Source: Flavobacteriaceae bacterium MAR_2010_72
GTDB taxonomy: Bacteria > Bacteroidota > Bacteroidia > Flavobacteriales > Flavobacteriaceae
Length of the DNA: 64,000 nucleotides
Assembly (NCBI GenBank): GCA_003550275.1
Contig: QXCW01000002.1
Location: 2,244,001 to 2,308,000 of the forward strand
Reading direction: 5' to 3'
Shown piece after piece: positions 16,865 through 26,043 of this stretch. Position numbers and translations under genes: made by a program. The notes beneath the pieces were generated by a model. The model ran no database searches, was not told where the DNA came from, and saw only the letters and a program-made list of their open reading frames with translations. Every line of letters begins with the position of its first letter. Position 1 is the first letter of the stretch.

Positions 16865-17538
16865 TGAATGCCTATTTACTTCCTATTTACGCCGTTATGT
16901 TGGGCGTATTATTAATTGCACTTTTAAAACAGCGTAGAACAGCATATACGAAATTATTGTTACCCTTTAGTGGGGCTTTTTTATTGGCCTTAACTCTGTT
17001 TGATCTACTTCCAGAAGTTTACGGGCATATACAGGCTAAACAAACAGGATTGCTAATCATGTGCGGGATTTTGATTCAGGTTATTCTAGAGTTCTTTTCC
17101 AAAGGTGCCGAGCATGGACACGTGCATTTGCACCATAATGACAAATCATTCCCTTGGTTATTGTTTGTTAGTTTGTGTATTCATAGTGTTTTAGAGGGTT
17201 TTTCTATACATCAACATAATGATATGGTATATGGTATTGTTGTACATAAAATACCTATTGCTATGGTTCTAACCACGTTTTTACTACATGCTAAATACAG
17301 TAAAGGTCAGGTCGTTTTATTTTTAGGCGTATTTGCAGCAATGACCCCTATTGGGACTTATCTTTCAAACAATTTGGATGTTTTATCCCCATATATTAAC
17401 AGTATCAATGCCATCGTTATTGGTATCTTTTTTCATATTTCTACGACTATTTTATTTGAAAGTAGTGAAGGTCATAAATTCAATTTATCTAAACTGGTTG
17501 CTATAGTATTAGGTGTTGGTATTGCTTATATCGTTTAA
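16864..17538 (+). CDS. ZIP-family metal transporter
   Basis: A 224-residue membrane protein with about eight hydrophobic helices. The histidine-rich segment HGHVHLHHND lies in the variable loop, and the metal-binding helices carry HSVLEGFSIHQHND and VVHKIPIAMVLTTFLL, the HxxxE and HK(x)P motifs of ZIP proteins. It probably imports zinc or another divalent cation across the inner membrane. Translation is coupled to the methyltransferase by a one-base overlap. Confidence 0.88.
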   Translation: MNAYLLPIYAVMLGVLLIALLKQRRTAYTKLLLPFSGAFLLALTLFDLLPEVYGHIQAKQTGLLIMCGILIQVILEFFSKGAEHGHVHLHHNDKSFPWLLFVSLCIHSVLEGFSIHQHNDMVYGIVVHKIPIAMVLTTFLLHAKYSKGQVVLFLGVFAAMTPIGTYLSNNLDVLSPYINSINAIVIGIFFHISTTILFESSEGHKFNLSKLVAIVLGVGIAYIV

Positions 17539-17619
17539 CTGATGGCCTTATCATAATTAGGTTGTTAATAATAAGGTAAAGTTTCAAGACCCTTTAAGTG
17601 ATAATAGATATTTTTACAC

Positions 17620-18048
17620 ATGTTTTCTAAAGAAGAATCAAGACGTTTACGTGAAGACTTTTGGATAAGCTTTGGAAAATCCTTTCCTAGAAAATGGATT
17701 TTGTACGACACTAAAATCAAAGGGTTTAGCTTCAAATTTCATTTCGATACCAAAACCGCTTTAGTCGCTTTGGATTTAGAAGATGATTTGGAAAACCGCA
17801 TCAATTGTTGGGAAAAATTACTTTCTTTAAAGTCCATTTTAAGAGAAGACTATTTGCCTGAAGCCTTATTTGAAGATACCTATATGCTTGAAAATGGAAA
17901 AGAACTCTCCAGAATTTATGTGCCTTTAGAAGGCAAGGTATCCATTCACAATAAAGCGACCTGGCAAGAAGTCATGGTGTTTTTTAATACCATCATGAGT
18001 TTATTTGAAGATTTTTTTAGAGACTATGAAGCTATATTGAAAGACTAA
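17620..18048 (+). CDS. DUF4268 domain-containing protein
   Basis: A 142-residue soluble protein that matches DUF4268 along its whole length: MFSKEESRRLREDFWISFGK, KIKGFSFKFHFDTKTALVAL and the end ATWQEVMVFFNTIMSLFEDF. No reaction is known for the family. It overlaps the convergent acetyltransferase gene by four bases, leaving no space for a separate terminator. Confidence 0.85.
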   Translation: MFSKEESRRLREDFWISFGKSFPRKWILYDTKIKGFSFKFHFDTKTALVALDLEDDLENRINCWEKLLSLKSILREDYLPEALFEDTYMLENGKELSRIYVPLEGKVSIHNKATWQEVMVFFNTIMSLFEDFFRDYEAILKD

Positions 18049-18539
18049 TCGAGATTTTTCTCCATTCTAAAATCATCCATCACAAATCCGTTACCAATAT
18101 CGATCACCAAGGTTTCAACTTTTTCAAACCCTAGGCGTTCATAGGCCAAAATAGAATTGGTATTGTTTTTATTAACGGTGAGTTGCAATTGACTGCACTC
18201 CAGTTCTTTTGCCCGAGCTTCGATAAACTGCATCGCTTTTTGCCCTATTTTCTTTCCTCTAAATGGTTTTAGGATATAAATCTTGCTCAAAAACAGGATG
18301 TCATCTTCCTGCCGAATAGATAAGTAACCAACCTGTTTTCCATCATATGCAATGGTATAATACTCATAGCCGCCTTCAATCTGCTCCGCAATGGCTTCAA
18401 CCGATTGAAATTTTTCCAGCATATAATCTACTTGGGCATTTCCAATAATGGAGGTATAATGCTCACGCCAGATGGTATTGGCCATTTGGGCAATCTGTTC
18501 ATACGATTCAGTAGTCGTTGCTCGATTAATAGTCGTCAT
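18045..18539 (-). CDS. GNAT-family N-acetyltransferase
   Basis: About 164 residues, with the acetyl-CoA loop FRGKKIGQKAMQFIE and the C-terminal NSILAYERLGFEKVET. The N-terminal MTTINRATTTESYEQIAQMA places the start at 18539. A longer reading to 18602 would overlap the HlyIII-family gene and has no family support. It is downstream of the HlyIII gene on the same strand. Substrate unknown. Confidence 0.85.
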   Translation of the reverse strand: MTTINRATTTESYEQIAQMANTIWREHYTSIIGNAQVDYMLEKFQSVEAIAEQIEGGYEYYTIAYDGKQVGYLSIRQEDDILFLSKIYILKPFRGKKIGQKAMQFIEARAKELECSQLQLTVNKNNTNSILAYERLGFEKVETLVIDIGNGFVMDDFRMEKNLD

Positions 18540-18565
18540 AATTAGGATTAAAGTTAGTGTTTTCC

Positions 18566-19192
18566 TTAAATCACAAAAAATAAAATCATCAAATAATGAC
18601 ATATGGCGCCACCAAGTACAAAGAGATGCCAGATAACATGGTTAAAAGGTATCTTTTCAAAAACATAAAATATTATTCCCAGTGTATAGAAAACTCCTCC
18701 AGCAAAGAGCAAATACAATCCATTGGTAGCCATCAGTTTTGTTAGAGCGGTATAATCGAACACAATGAGCCAGCCCATGACCAAATACAACAAGGTTGAG
18801 AATACTTCAAATCGTCCAGTAAAAAACAGCTTTAATACGACTCCAAAAAAAGCAATTCCCCAAACCACCCAAAAGAGTGGCCAGCCCTTACTTTCAGGTA
18901 ACATTATTAGTAACACTGGGGTGTAAGTTCCTGCAATGAGTAAATAAATACTTATATGATCTACAATTCTGAAATAATGCTTTCTACTTTCATTGGTAAC
19001 GGAATGATATAAGGTAGACGCTAAAAAAAGAATCACAATGGACAGTCCATAAACACTAACACTGAATATGTCTATTGCAGCATCAGTATTGCACATTTTA
19101 AGAAGTAGGAATAGGCCTAAAACCCCAAGCACAGTTCCCAATCCATGGCTCAAAGCATTCCATCGTTCTTCAACTGGAGTTTGATAACGCAT
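18566..19192 (-). CDS. Hemolysin III (PAQR) family membrane protein
   Basis: A 208-residue protein with seven hydrophobic helices. The PAQR/HlyIII signatures are EERWNALSHGLGTVLGV at the N-terminus, STLYHSVTNESRKHYFRIVDHISIY in the second and third helices (Ser, His, Asp of the proposed metal site) and NHVIWHLFVLGGAICHYLMI at the end (His pair). PAQR proteins are thought to be metal-dependent lipid hydrolases. Its start overlaps the DUF4294 stop by one base, so they are co-transcribed. Confidence 0.9.
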   Translation of the reverse strand: MRYQTPVEERWNALSHGLGTVLGVLGLFLLLKMCNTDAAIDIFSVSVYGLSIVILFLASTLYHSVTNESRKHYFRIVDHISIYLLIAGTYTPVLLIMLPESKGWPLFWVVWGIAFFGVVLKLFFTGRFEVFSTLLYLVMGWLIVFDYTALTKLMATNGLYLLFAGGVFYTLGIIFYVFEKIPFNHVIWHLFVLGGAICHYLMILFFVI

Positions 19193-19872
19193 CAGTTATT
19201 TTTGGTCGTTGCCCCTAACCATTTATCGGTCAGGTCATAAAAATCGAAATCTATGGCGGGTTGTTGGCGTACCAATTGTCTGTTTTGAAAGGCGCGCTCT
19301 AAAATATCTTCAATTAAAAAATCCTCTTTAACATTGATAGGATCAAATTCCACTTTTAAGGAAATATCGAATAGTCGTGCTGTATTTTGAAACCAAAAGG
19401 CGCGCCAACCGCTTCTCAATTCTTTAATAAGGTCAAAAGTGGTTATCCCTGTTTGACGATGGATGAGTTTAATTAAAATCTGCCCTTCGGTACGCGTTAG
19501 TTTTTTGAGTTCGGCAGAAAATTCATCTTCAATATAACGCTGGATTATTTTCGCGTACCTGCGCTTGTCACTTTTACGCTTTAAGGTTTCCAAGCGCTCA
19601 TTGAGAGCCACTAAACGCTCCGCAGCCAATTTGGCATAGGGGTACACTTTTATGGTCTTTCTTCTTAAAATTAAATAGCGAATACGCTCTTCACGACTTT
19701 TAAAATCAAGCTTGTTGAGTATAATTACCTCATCAAGGTCAATGATGGTTTTCGCTATAGAATCCCCTTCAATATAATAGTATTCAACCTCCGTGGTATC
19801 CTGTTTTATAGGTTCGCGCTGTGCGAAACTTATCAACGGACAAATAAGAAGTATGTAGCTTAAAATCTTCAT
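19192..19872 (-). CDS. DUF4294 domain-containing secreted protein
   Basis: A signal peptide (MKILSYILLICPLISFAQ) puts the start at 19872. The mature part has the DUF4294 core: VIILNKLDFKSREERIRYLI, RRKTIKVYPYAKLAAERL and EGQILIKLIHRQTGITTFDL. The family is restricted mainly to Bacteroidota and has no known activity. It heads a three-gene unit with HlyIII and the acetyltransferase and diverges from the M42 peptidase gene. Confidence 0.88.
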   Translation of the reverse strand: MKILSYILLICPLISFAQREPIKQDTTEVEYYYIEGDSIAKTIIDLDEVIILNKLDFKSREERIRYLILRRKTIKVYPYAKLAAERLVALNERLETLKRKSDKRRYAKIIQRYIEDEFSAELKKLTRTEGQILIKLIHRQTGITTFDLIKELRSGWRAFWFQNTARLFDISLKVEFDPINVKEDFLIEDILERAFQNRQLVRQQPAIDFDFYDLTDKWLGATTKNN

Positions 19873-19985
19873 AATAACATGGGGAACCAAAACCGTTCCA
19901 TTTTGCTTCGTAAAATTAATAATTTACAGATGCTTAAACCTTAAATTCGTATTAATATTATTATTTTAGAGCAAAATTTTTATCA

Positions 19986-21074
19986 ATGGCGAAAAAGAGC
20001 GTTCTCAACAAAAAGTCTATGGACTTTTTGACTAGTTATTTAAATAATGCCGCACCTACTGGTTATGAATGGGATGGGCAAAAATTATGGATGGATTATA
20101 TTAAACCGTATGTGGATGAGTTTATCACGGATACCTACGGAACGGCCGTTGGCGTCATCAACCCCAAAGCAAAATACAAAGTGGTCATAGAAGGCCATGC
20201 CGATGAAATCTCGTGGTACGTTAATTATATTTCGGATAATGGATTGATTTATGTCATCAGAAATGGGGGTAGTGACCATCAAATAGCACCTAGTAAAATT
20301 GTGAACATTCACACCAAAAATGGGATTGTTAAAGGTGTTTTTGGTTGGCCTGCAATCCATGTTAGGGATAAATCAAAAGAAGAGCCTCCAAAACTGGAAA
20401 ACATTTTTATTGATGTAGGTTGTGCAAAAAAAGAGGATGTTGAGAAATTAGGTGTGCATGTAGGCTGTGTTATTACCTATCCTGATGAGTTCCATGTATT
20501 GAATAAAGACAAATTTGTTTGCAGAGCTCTCGATAATCGTATGGGTGGCTTTATGATTGCAGAAGTAGCACGGTTGTTACACGAAAATAAAAAGTCATTG
20601 CCTTTTGGATTGTATATAACCAATTCGGTGCAAGAAGAAATTGGCCTACGTGGTGCCGAAATGATTACCCAAACCATAAAGCCCAATGTAGCGATAGTTA
20701 CCGATGTGACCCACGATACCACTACGCCAATGATCGATAAAAAGAAAGAAGGTCATTTGGAATTAGGTAAAGGTCCGGTAGTAGCCTATGCGCCTGCGGT
20801 TCAACAAAAGCTGCGTGATCTCATTACAGATACTGCCGAAAAACATAAGATTCCTTTTCAGCGGTCGGCCTTATCACGAGCTACAGGAACTGATACTGAT
20901 GCGTTTGCCTATAGCAATGGTGGCGTAGCTTCAGCATTGATTTCGCTACCTTTACGCTATATGCACACTACGGTGGAAATGGTTCATAAAGATGATGTAG
21001 AAAACGTCATCCGACTGATCTATGAAACCTTATTAACTATCGAAAATGGGGAAACATTCAGTTATTTTAAATAA
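19986..21074 (+). CDS. M42-family metallopeptidase
   Basis: A 362-residue cytoplasmic aminopeptidase of the tetrahedral (TET) type. Metal and catalytic residues are seen in EGHADEISWYV (His, Asp, catalytic-site Glu nearby), CRALDNRMGGF (bridging Asp), NSVQEEIGLRGAE (catalytic Glu pair), TDVTHDTTTP (Asp) and LRYMHTTVEMVHKDDV (His). The order and length fit the family. It degrades short peptides released by proteases. A terminator follows immediately. Confidence 0.93.
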   Translation: MAKKSVLNKKSMDFLTSYLNNAAPTGYEWDGQKLWMDYIKPYVDEFITDTYGTAVGVINPKAKYKVVIEGHADEISWYVNYISDNGLIYVIRNGGSDHQIAPSKIVNIHTKNGIVKGVFGWPAIHVRDKSKEEPPKLENIFIDVGCAKKEDVEKLGVHVGCVITYPDEFHVLNKDKFVCRALDNRMGGFMIAEVARLLHENKKSLPFGLYITNSVQEEIGLRGAEMITQTIKPNVAIVTDVTHDTTTPMIDKKKEGHLELGKGPVVAYAPAVQQKLRDLITDTAEKHKIPFQRSALSRATGTDTDAFAYSNGGVASALISLPLRYMHTTVEMVHKDDVENVIRLIYETLLTIENGETFSYFK

Positions 21075-21101
21075 AAAAGAAGCCTCATATTGAGGCTTTT
21101 T
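21073..21101 (+). terminator. Rho-independent terminator after M42 peptidase gene
   Basis: Stem AGCCTCA/TGAGGCT with loop TAT, A-rich on the left and T-rich on the right, overlapping the stop region. It ends 5 bases before the NUDIX start. Confidence 0.82.
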
Positions 21102-21106
21102 CAATT

Positions 21107-21664
21107 ATGGAAGAGTTTATAGATATCGTTACGAGCACTGGAGAACCAACAGGTAAGTCTGCTCCAAAGTCTGAAATCCATAGTCAAGGGCTTTATCACA
21201 ATACTGCCCATATTTGGTTTTACACATCTGGTGGTCAAATTTTACTTCAACAACGGGCCGCTTCTAAAGCGATTTGTCCTTTATTATGGGACGTTTCCGT
21301 TGCAGGACACATTGATGCTGGTGAGACCTTGACCTCTGGCGCTGTACGTGAAGTTAAGGAGGAAATTGGCTTGGCCGTTCAAGAACAAGATTTAAAAAAA
21401 ATTGGTGTGTTTGAGTGCTTTCAATCCTATCCAAATGGGATTAAGGATAACGAATTTCATCATACCTTTATTTGTCAACTCACTGTAGAACTAGAGGAAC
21501 TAACGCCTCAATTCGACGAAGTGGAAGCTTTAAAGCTAGTCTCGATTGAAGATTTTAAACAACTTTTAAAACACAGCGCCACCAATAATCATTTTGTTGC
21601 GAGTAACACCAACTATTACAACGCTGTTCTAGAAGCTATTATAAACACATTAAACCCTAGATGA
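21107..21664 (+). CDS. NUDIX hydrolase
   Basis: A 185-residue pyrophosphohydrolase. The NUDIX box is complete: GHIDAGETLTSGAVREVKEE followed by IGL. The N-terminus (IVTSTGEPTGKSAPKSEIH) and length resemble the YfcD/isopentenyl-diphosphate-isomerase-like NUDIX group, though the Cys and Glu needed for isomerase activity are not evident, so a hydrolase is more likely. Its stop overlaps the prsW start by four bases (ATGA), so the two genes formed an operon before prsW was broken. Confidence 0.87.
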   Translation: MEEFIDIVTSTGEPTGKSAPKSEIHSQGLYHNTAHIWFYTSGGQILLQQRAASKAICPLLWDVSVAGHIDAGETLTSGAVREVKEEIGLAVQEQDLKKIGVFECFQSYPNGIKDNEFHHTFICQLTVELEELTPQFDEVEALKLVSIEDFKQLLKHSATNNHFVASNTNYYNAVLEAIINTLNPR

Positions 21665-22107
21665 ATTTACTTTTAGCCGCCATAGCACCTGTACTGATTA
21701 TCATTATTTACATCTACATCAAGGATAAATACGAAAAAGAGCCTAAACGCTTATTACTGATAAGCTTTGTGTTTGGTGCCATTGTGAGTATTATTATTAC
21801 AACCGTTCTCTATTTAGTGTTTGATGTTTTGCTCCCCTTAACAAATGATCAAAGTGTGTGGCAACAGTTTGTTAAGGCCTTTTTTGTTGTGGCCCTTACA
21901 GAAGAATTTAGCAAGTATGTTATTGTGCGCTATGTTGCCCAACCCAGACGTGCCTTCAACGAACCTTTTGACGGGATTATGTATGCCGTTATGGTCTCCA
22001 TGGGGTTTGCTGCCACTGAAAATATTTTCTATGTGATTGTTGGTGGTTACGAAGTTGCGGTGTTAAGGGCCTTCACTGCGGTTCCCGCTCATGCCACTTT
22101 TGTATAG
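21661..22107 (+). pseudogene. prsW: prsW intramembrane protease, N-terminal fragment (interrupted)
   Basis: PrsW-type glutamic protease of the inner membrane. The fragment contains the first helices and the catalytic-type motif ALTEEFSKYV, then FDGIMYAVMVSMGFAATENIFY. Reading breaks off after PAHATF, where foreign DNA supplies a valine and a stop. The missing C-terminal helices, including VLFHGAYDFFLF, resume 964 bp downstream at 23065. The two halves fit end to end, so the gene was intact before insertion. Catalytic residues are now on separate pieces, so activity is unlikely. Confidence 0.88.
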
Positions 22108-22614
22108 CTTTTAATTAGGGGGGTGTATCTTAAGTTTAAATTAAATAATTAAATTAGTTAAAAAAACAGTAAAGTGTACAATTATTTCTTTTACTTTTTA
22201 TATTCACATTTCGACAAACCAAAATGGAAAGAAGTTAATTTTCCTTATTTGTCAACAATTTTAGCGATTGCATCACTTCAAATGTTGAACTTTCTATTTA
22301 TAAGGGATTTGATTTATTTTCAGATTAATGGAATTAAATATAAATGGATTGAAAATGAGGAACTTATTGTTCCTACCTTATTTATTGCGTTTAATTTTTT
22401 GTACTTTAAAAATAAGGGTCGCCATAAAAAAATTCTTGCCAATTATAGAAAACAAAAGAAAAATGAAAGTCGCCCATTGGTTTTTTATATAAGCTGGTTG
22501 TACATAATCCTTTCAGTTGTTTTAGCTGTTGCAATGGTTTATTCCGTTCGGAATTTTATAAAATGGTTTCAATAATAAATATGTACAAACCCCTTATCTC
22601 AATGTTTCCACATT
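22101..22614. mobile_element. Cassette-like insert 1 in prsW (514 bp)
   Basis: The unit begins TGTATAGCTTTTAATTAGGG directly after the prsW sequence CCACTTT, and ends TCCACATT just before an almost identical start of unit 2. Subterminal inverted segments are ATTAGGGGGGTGTA on the left and TACAAACCCCTTAT on the right. It carries one small membrane protein gene and no recombinase. Circularisation would join the right-end CCACATT to TGTATAGC. Confidence 0.7.
22174..22575 (+). CDS. Hypothetical membrane protein carried by insert 1
   Basis: 133 residues from a GTG start. Three hydrophobic stretches are seen: about residues 24-46 (YLSTILAIASLQMLNFLFI), 65-78 and 102-125 (YISWLYIILSVVLAVAMVYS). A lysine-rich segment (KNKGRHKKILANYRKQKKNE) faces one side of the membrane. 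I do not recognise the family. It fills most of insert 1 and is unrelated to PrsW, so it is cargo. A frameshift or readthrough into prsW is not possible in this frame. Confidence 0.65.
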   Translation: MYNYFFYFLYSHFDKPKWKEVNFPYLSTILAIASLQMLNFLFIRDLIYFQINGIKYKWIENEELIVPTLFIAFNFLYFKNKGRHKKILANYRKQKKNESRPLVFYISWLYIILSVVLAVAMVYSVRNFIKWFQ

Positions 22615-23064
22615 TGTATAGCTTTTTATTAGGGGGCATTTAAAATTTCATTTTCTAGTTAATGTTTCTAAAACTTCTTCAAGATAAATCTTAGATGAGA
22701 ACTGGTTTTCATATAATTTTTCAGTATCATCAATTAGACTAATTATTATTGCTTTTAATATTTGAAATCTGCCATCATTATCCACTCTATTATCATCAAA
22801 TGATTCAACAAGGTTTCTTAAGTTTACATTTCTTTCTTTTAATAATTCCAAATGTTTATTTAATTGTTCTTCTAATTTTTCAACTTTACTCATCTAAATA
22901 TTTTTAATAGTAACAATATACTAAAAAAACATATCACAAAATTATTTTGAATTAAAATCACATTATAAGAGAAATAGTCAATTTTTTTATTTGTAAATTT
23001 ATTTCTTAATGCAAAAAATAAAATTTAGTCGAAAAACACCACCGTATCCTTTTACCTTCACATT
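22615..23064. mobile_element. Cassette-like insert 2 in prsW (450 bp)
   Basis: It starts TGTATAGCTTTTTATTAGGG, matching insert 1 at 19 of its first 20 bases, and ends TTCACATT before prsW resumes with CGCC. It lies in direct tandem with insert 1 and carries one small gene on the opposite strand. No recombinase is present. Confidence 0.7.
22648..22893 (-). CDS. Hypothetical small coiled-coil protein carried by insert 2
   Basis: 81 residues. The N-terminal half is a likely coiled coil (VEKLEEQLNKHLELLKERN) and the rest is helical and charged, ending VLETLTRK. No membrane segment or signal peptide. Not recognised. It is the only gene of the second insert and is opposite in orientation to prsW. 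The very AT-rich composition is unlike the neighbouring prsW halves. Confidence 0.55.
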   Translation of the reverse strand: MSKVEKLEEQLNKHLELLKERNVNLRNLVESFDDNRVDNDGRFQILKAIIISLIDDTEKLYENQFSSKIYLEEVLETLTRK

Positions 23065-23299
23065 CGCCATTTTAATGGGCTATTATATGGGCAAAGCCAA
23101 ATTTGCCAAGAATAGAGTTGTAATGAATTTTACAGGTCTAGGATTAGCGGTACTATTTCATGGTGCCTATGACTTTTTCCTGTTTATTGATTTTATTCCT
23201 GGTGTATGGATTGGCGCCTTTATCTCCTTATGTGTTGGACTTTTCTTTGCTAGAAAAGCGATAAAAAAGCATCAGAACATCTCAACCTTCAAGCCATGA
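23009..23299 (+). pseudogene. prsW: prsW intramembrane protease, C-terminal fragment
   Basis: From 23065 the frame encodes FAILMGYYMGKAKFAKN and the HGAYDFFLF motif helix of PrsW, followed by a last helix. The bases before 23065 belong to insert 2 and add an unrelated MQKIKFSRKTPPYPFTF leader, so a short chimera could be made from 23009 but would lack the EE motif. The stop overlaps the next ATG by four bases (ATGA), keeping the original operon junction. Confidence 0.85.
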
Positions 23300-25215
23300 A
23301 AAATACGATAGCAGAACGAATAGCCGACTTTTTAAAACAGTTTCCTCCGTTTGATCTGCTAGACCCCTCTGCCCTTTTAGAGATTTCAAAAGAAGTAAAA
23401 ATCAAGTATCTCGAAAAAGGAAAAACCATCTACAATCAAGGTGATCCTTTGCATGACCATTTTTATATCATTAACAAAGGCGCCATATCCTTAATTAAGG
23501 ACATTGACACTTCGACTGATGTTATTGATAAATTTGATGAAGGGGATGTTTTTGGACTTCGCCCCTTATTTGCTAAAGAAACCTATACCAACACCGCACG
23601 TACAGACGAAGAAACCATTCTTTATTCCATCTCTATTCATTTGTTCAGGCCAATGGCAATTGCCAACACGCAAATTGGAAATTACCTGATAGAAAGCTTT
23701 GCGTCTAACACTAAAAATCCTTATTCAAAAGAGCACCACAAGAGTTTCTATTCCAATGCCGAAGTGGTAAGCACTGAAGAGGACCATCTTTTCGAGCTTC
23801 AACCTGTCAGGTATATAAAAAAAGTGGTTACCGCTAAACCTTCGACAAAAATAAGGCGTTTAGCCTCCTTAATGAGTGAGAAGAATATCAGTTCCATTCT
23901 TATTGAAAACAAGGGCATTCCGGTTGGTATAATTACCGATAAGGATTTACGAACTAAAGTAGCTACAGGTTTACAATCTATTGACGACAGTGCCAATTCT
24001 ATTATGAGTGCGCCTGTTTTGTGTTACCCCAAAAATATTACCATTGCCCAGGCACAAATCACCATGATGAAACATAGGGTTGGCCATATCTGTATTACCG
24101 AAGATGGTACTCCTAACACTAAAATCATCGGTTTGGTGGCCAATCATGATATGGTGGTCATGAAGGGAAGCAATCCAGCAGTACTCATGAAAGCCATTAA
24201 ACGTGCCAACAGTACCAAAGAGCTTAAACGTATACGAAGTAAAATCATGATTTTATTGGATGGTTATATTACGCAAAACATTCCATTAACCCATACCAGT
24301 AAAATCATTTTTGAGCTCAACGATGCCACAATAAAACGGGTAATTGAGCGCTGCATTGCTAAAATGGAAACGCCACCTCCGGTGAATTTTGCTTGGATGT
24401 CATTAGGTAGTCAAGGAAGAAAAGAACAACTATTACACACCGATCAGGACAACGCCATCGTATTTGAAACTGTAGATCCCAAAACTATGGAAGCCACACG
24501 AGCTTATTTCCTTAAGCTTTCCAAAAAAGTAAACAAACGCCTCAATGCCATAGGCTTTGAATTTTGTGATGCCGATATTATGGCCAAAAACCCTAACTAC
24601 TGCTTAAGTCTTGAGGAATGGAAACAACAATTTAGTAGTTGGACATCAAATACTGGATCTGATGAAATTCTATTGAGTTCCATCTTTTTTGATTTTGATA
24701 TCAGTTATGGCGATGCCAATTTGACCAATGCACTTTCAGAGCATACCTTAAATCTGGTCAAAAACAACAACTTATTTATCTCCAAATTAGCAGCTAGCGC
24801 CTTGCGAAGTGCTTCACCGCTAGGGTTCTTCAGGCAATTCTTGGTAGAAAGCGATGGTGAATACAAAGATTTATTTGACCTTAAAAAACGAGCCTTATTG
24901 CCTTTAATTGATGCAGGACGTGTATTGACCCTGAACTACCAAGTCAAGACTATTAACAATACTGCCGAGCGTTTTGAAAAACTAGCAGAACTTTTTCCAG
25001 AAGATAAGGACTTGTATTTGTCCTGCTCGTATGCCTTTAAAGCCCTACTAAAGTTTAGAACCAAACACGGTCTCATTAATAATGATAATGGACGATTTAT
25101 TAAGTTAGCCGTCTTGACCAAGGAAGAAAAGATGAAATTGAAGCGTTGTTTTAAGACTATTTCAACCCTTCAGGAAACGATTAAAATAAAGTTTAATCTT
25201 GGTGCATTGTTATAA
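23296..25215 (+). CDS. cNMP-binding, CBS-pair and DUF294 nucleotidyltransferase protein
   Basis: A 639-residue signalling protein. Order: cyclic-nucleotide-type sensor domain (about 15-135, YLEKGKTIYNQGDPLHDHFYI), two CBS domains (about 180-310, with GIPVGIITDKDLR and HICITEDGTPNTKIIGLVAN), then the GlnD-like nucleotidyltransferase fold (about 335-470, MSLGSQGRKEQLLHTDQDN with the paired acidic residues) and a C-terminal DUF294_C helical domain. Its partner or target is not known. It is next to a DEDDh exonuclease gene (no gap), a pairing common in Bacteroidota and Proteobacteria. Confidence 0.92.
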   Translation: MKNTIAERIADFLKQFPPFDLLDPSALLEISKEVKIKYLEKGKTIYNQGDPLHDHFYIINKGAISLIKDIDTSTDVIDKFDEGDVFGLRPLFAKETYTNTARTDEETILYSISIHLFRPMAIANTQIGNYLIESFASNTKNPYSKEHHKSFYSNAEVVSTEEDHLFELQPVRYIKKVVTAKPSTKIRRLASLMSEKNISSILIENKGIPVGIITDKDLRTKVATGLQSIDDSANSIMSAPVLCYPKNITIAQAQITMMKHRVGHICITEDGTPNTKIIGLVANHDMVVMKGSNPAVLMKAIKRANSTKELKRIRSKIMILLDGYITQNIPLTHTSKIIFELNDATIKRVIERCIAKMETPPPVNFAWMSLGSQGRKEQLLHTDQDNAIVFETVDPKTMEATRAYFLKLSKKVNKRLNAIGFEFCDADIMAKNPNYCLSLEEWKQQFSSWTSNTGSDEILLSSIFFDFDISYGDANLTNALSEHTLNLVKNNNLFISKLAASALRSASPLGFFRQFLVESDGEYKDLFDLKKRALLPLIDAGRVLTLNYQVKTINNTAERFEKLAELFPEDKDLYLSCSYAFKALLKFRTKHGLINNDNGRFIKLAVLTKEEKMKLKRCFKTISTLQETIKIKFNLGALL

Positions 25216-25881
25216 GTGAAAAACCCATTCAAAATAAAGTCCCGTAGGCCAAATTATCCCGAGTATTGGCTCGCCTATGAAGCGTTGTTTACTACAAAGC
25301 CAACTGAACTGCTTTCAGACACGCGCTTTGTAGTATTGGACACCGAGACTACTGGATTTGATTACGAATTGGACCGCATCCTTTCTATCGGCGCTGTAGA
25401 CATCGTAAATTACGAAATCAATGTCGCTAATGCTTTTGAGATCTATCTTCAACAAGAACGGTTTAATGAGCAAACCGTAGCGATTCATGGGCTAATTCAG
25501 CATGAACGCATTGAAACGTTGACCGAAAAAGAGGCTATTCCACAGCTATTAAATTATATTGGCAATAGTGTTTTGGTCGCGCATCACGCCAAATTTGATA
25601 TGACGATGATCAATCACATGTTAAAGCGCCATAACCTTCCTCCATTAAAGAATCGCGTGTTGGACACCGTTAATCTATATCGTGCCACACGAATCAAATC
25701 AAATTTAATCCAACAGGACCGTTTCAGTCTGGACGACATCGCCGAGCATTACGCTATTGACATCTGCGATAGGCATACGGCTGCAGGAGATGCTTTGATT
25801 ACGGCACTCATTTTTTTAAAAACTACGACCTTGTTAGGGCGTAAAAAAGTGTTTAAACTAAAGCAACTATTTACATTGTAG
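25216..25881 (+). CDS. DnaQ-like 3'-5' exonuclease (DEDDh)
   Basis: 221 residues from a GTG directly after the previous stop codon. The four metal-binding acidic residues and the His are visible: FVVLDTETTGFD (Exo I), VLVAHHAKFDMTMI (Exo II) and DRHTAAGDALIT (Exo III, DEDDh type). It removes nucleotides from DNA or RNA 3' ends. Translational coupling to the CBS/nucleotidyltransferase protein suggests they act together, as in other genomes, but the process is not defined. Confidence 0.9.
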   Translation: MKNPFKIKSRRPNYPEYWLAYEALFTTKPTELLSDTRFVVLDTETTGFDYELDRILSIGAVDIVNYEINVANAFEIYLQQERFNEQTVAIHGLIQHERIETLTEKEAIPQLLNYIGNSVLVAHHAKFDMTMINHMLKRHNLPPLKNRVLDTVNLYRATRIKSNLIQQDRFSLDDIAEHYAIDICDRHTAAGDALITALIFLKTTTLLGRKKVFKLKQLFTL

Positions 25882-26008
25882 TGCTTAAATTTTTGTAGAA
25901 AATTTAACATATATAAACATCCAGGAGGCCTATATCTCGCGTAATTATTGCCAATTATTAAAATGTGGGAATTGTAAATTTTAACACTTTAGTAATGAGT
26001 AAATTAAA

Positions 26009-26016
26009 TACCTTTG
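26009..26016 (+). promoter_or_regulatory. -7 promoter element TACCTTTG
   Basis: A perfect TAnnTTTG, with a weak -33 candidate (CTTTAG at about 25987) 17-18 bases upstream. It precedes the serine hydrolase ATG at 26044 by 27 bases. Confidence 0.5.
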
Positions 26017-26043
26017 AAAAATTTTAGACGACTTAATTATCAC

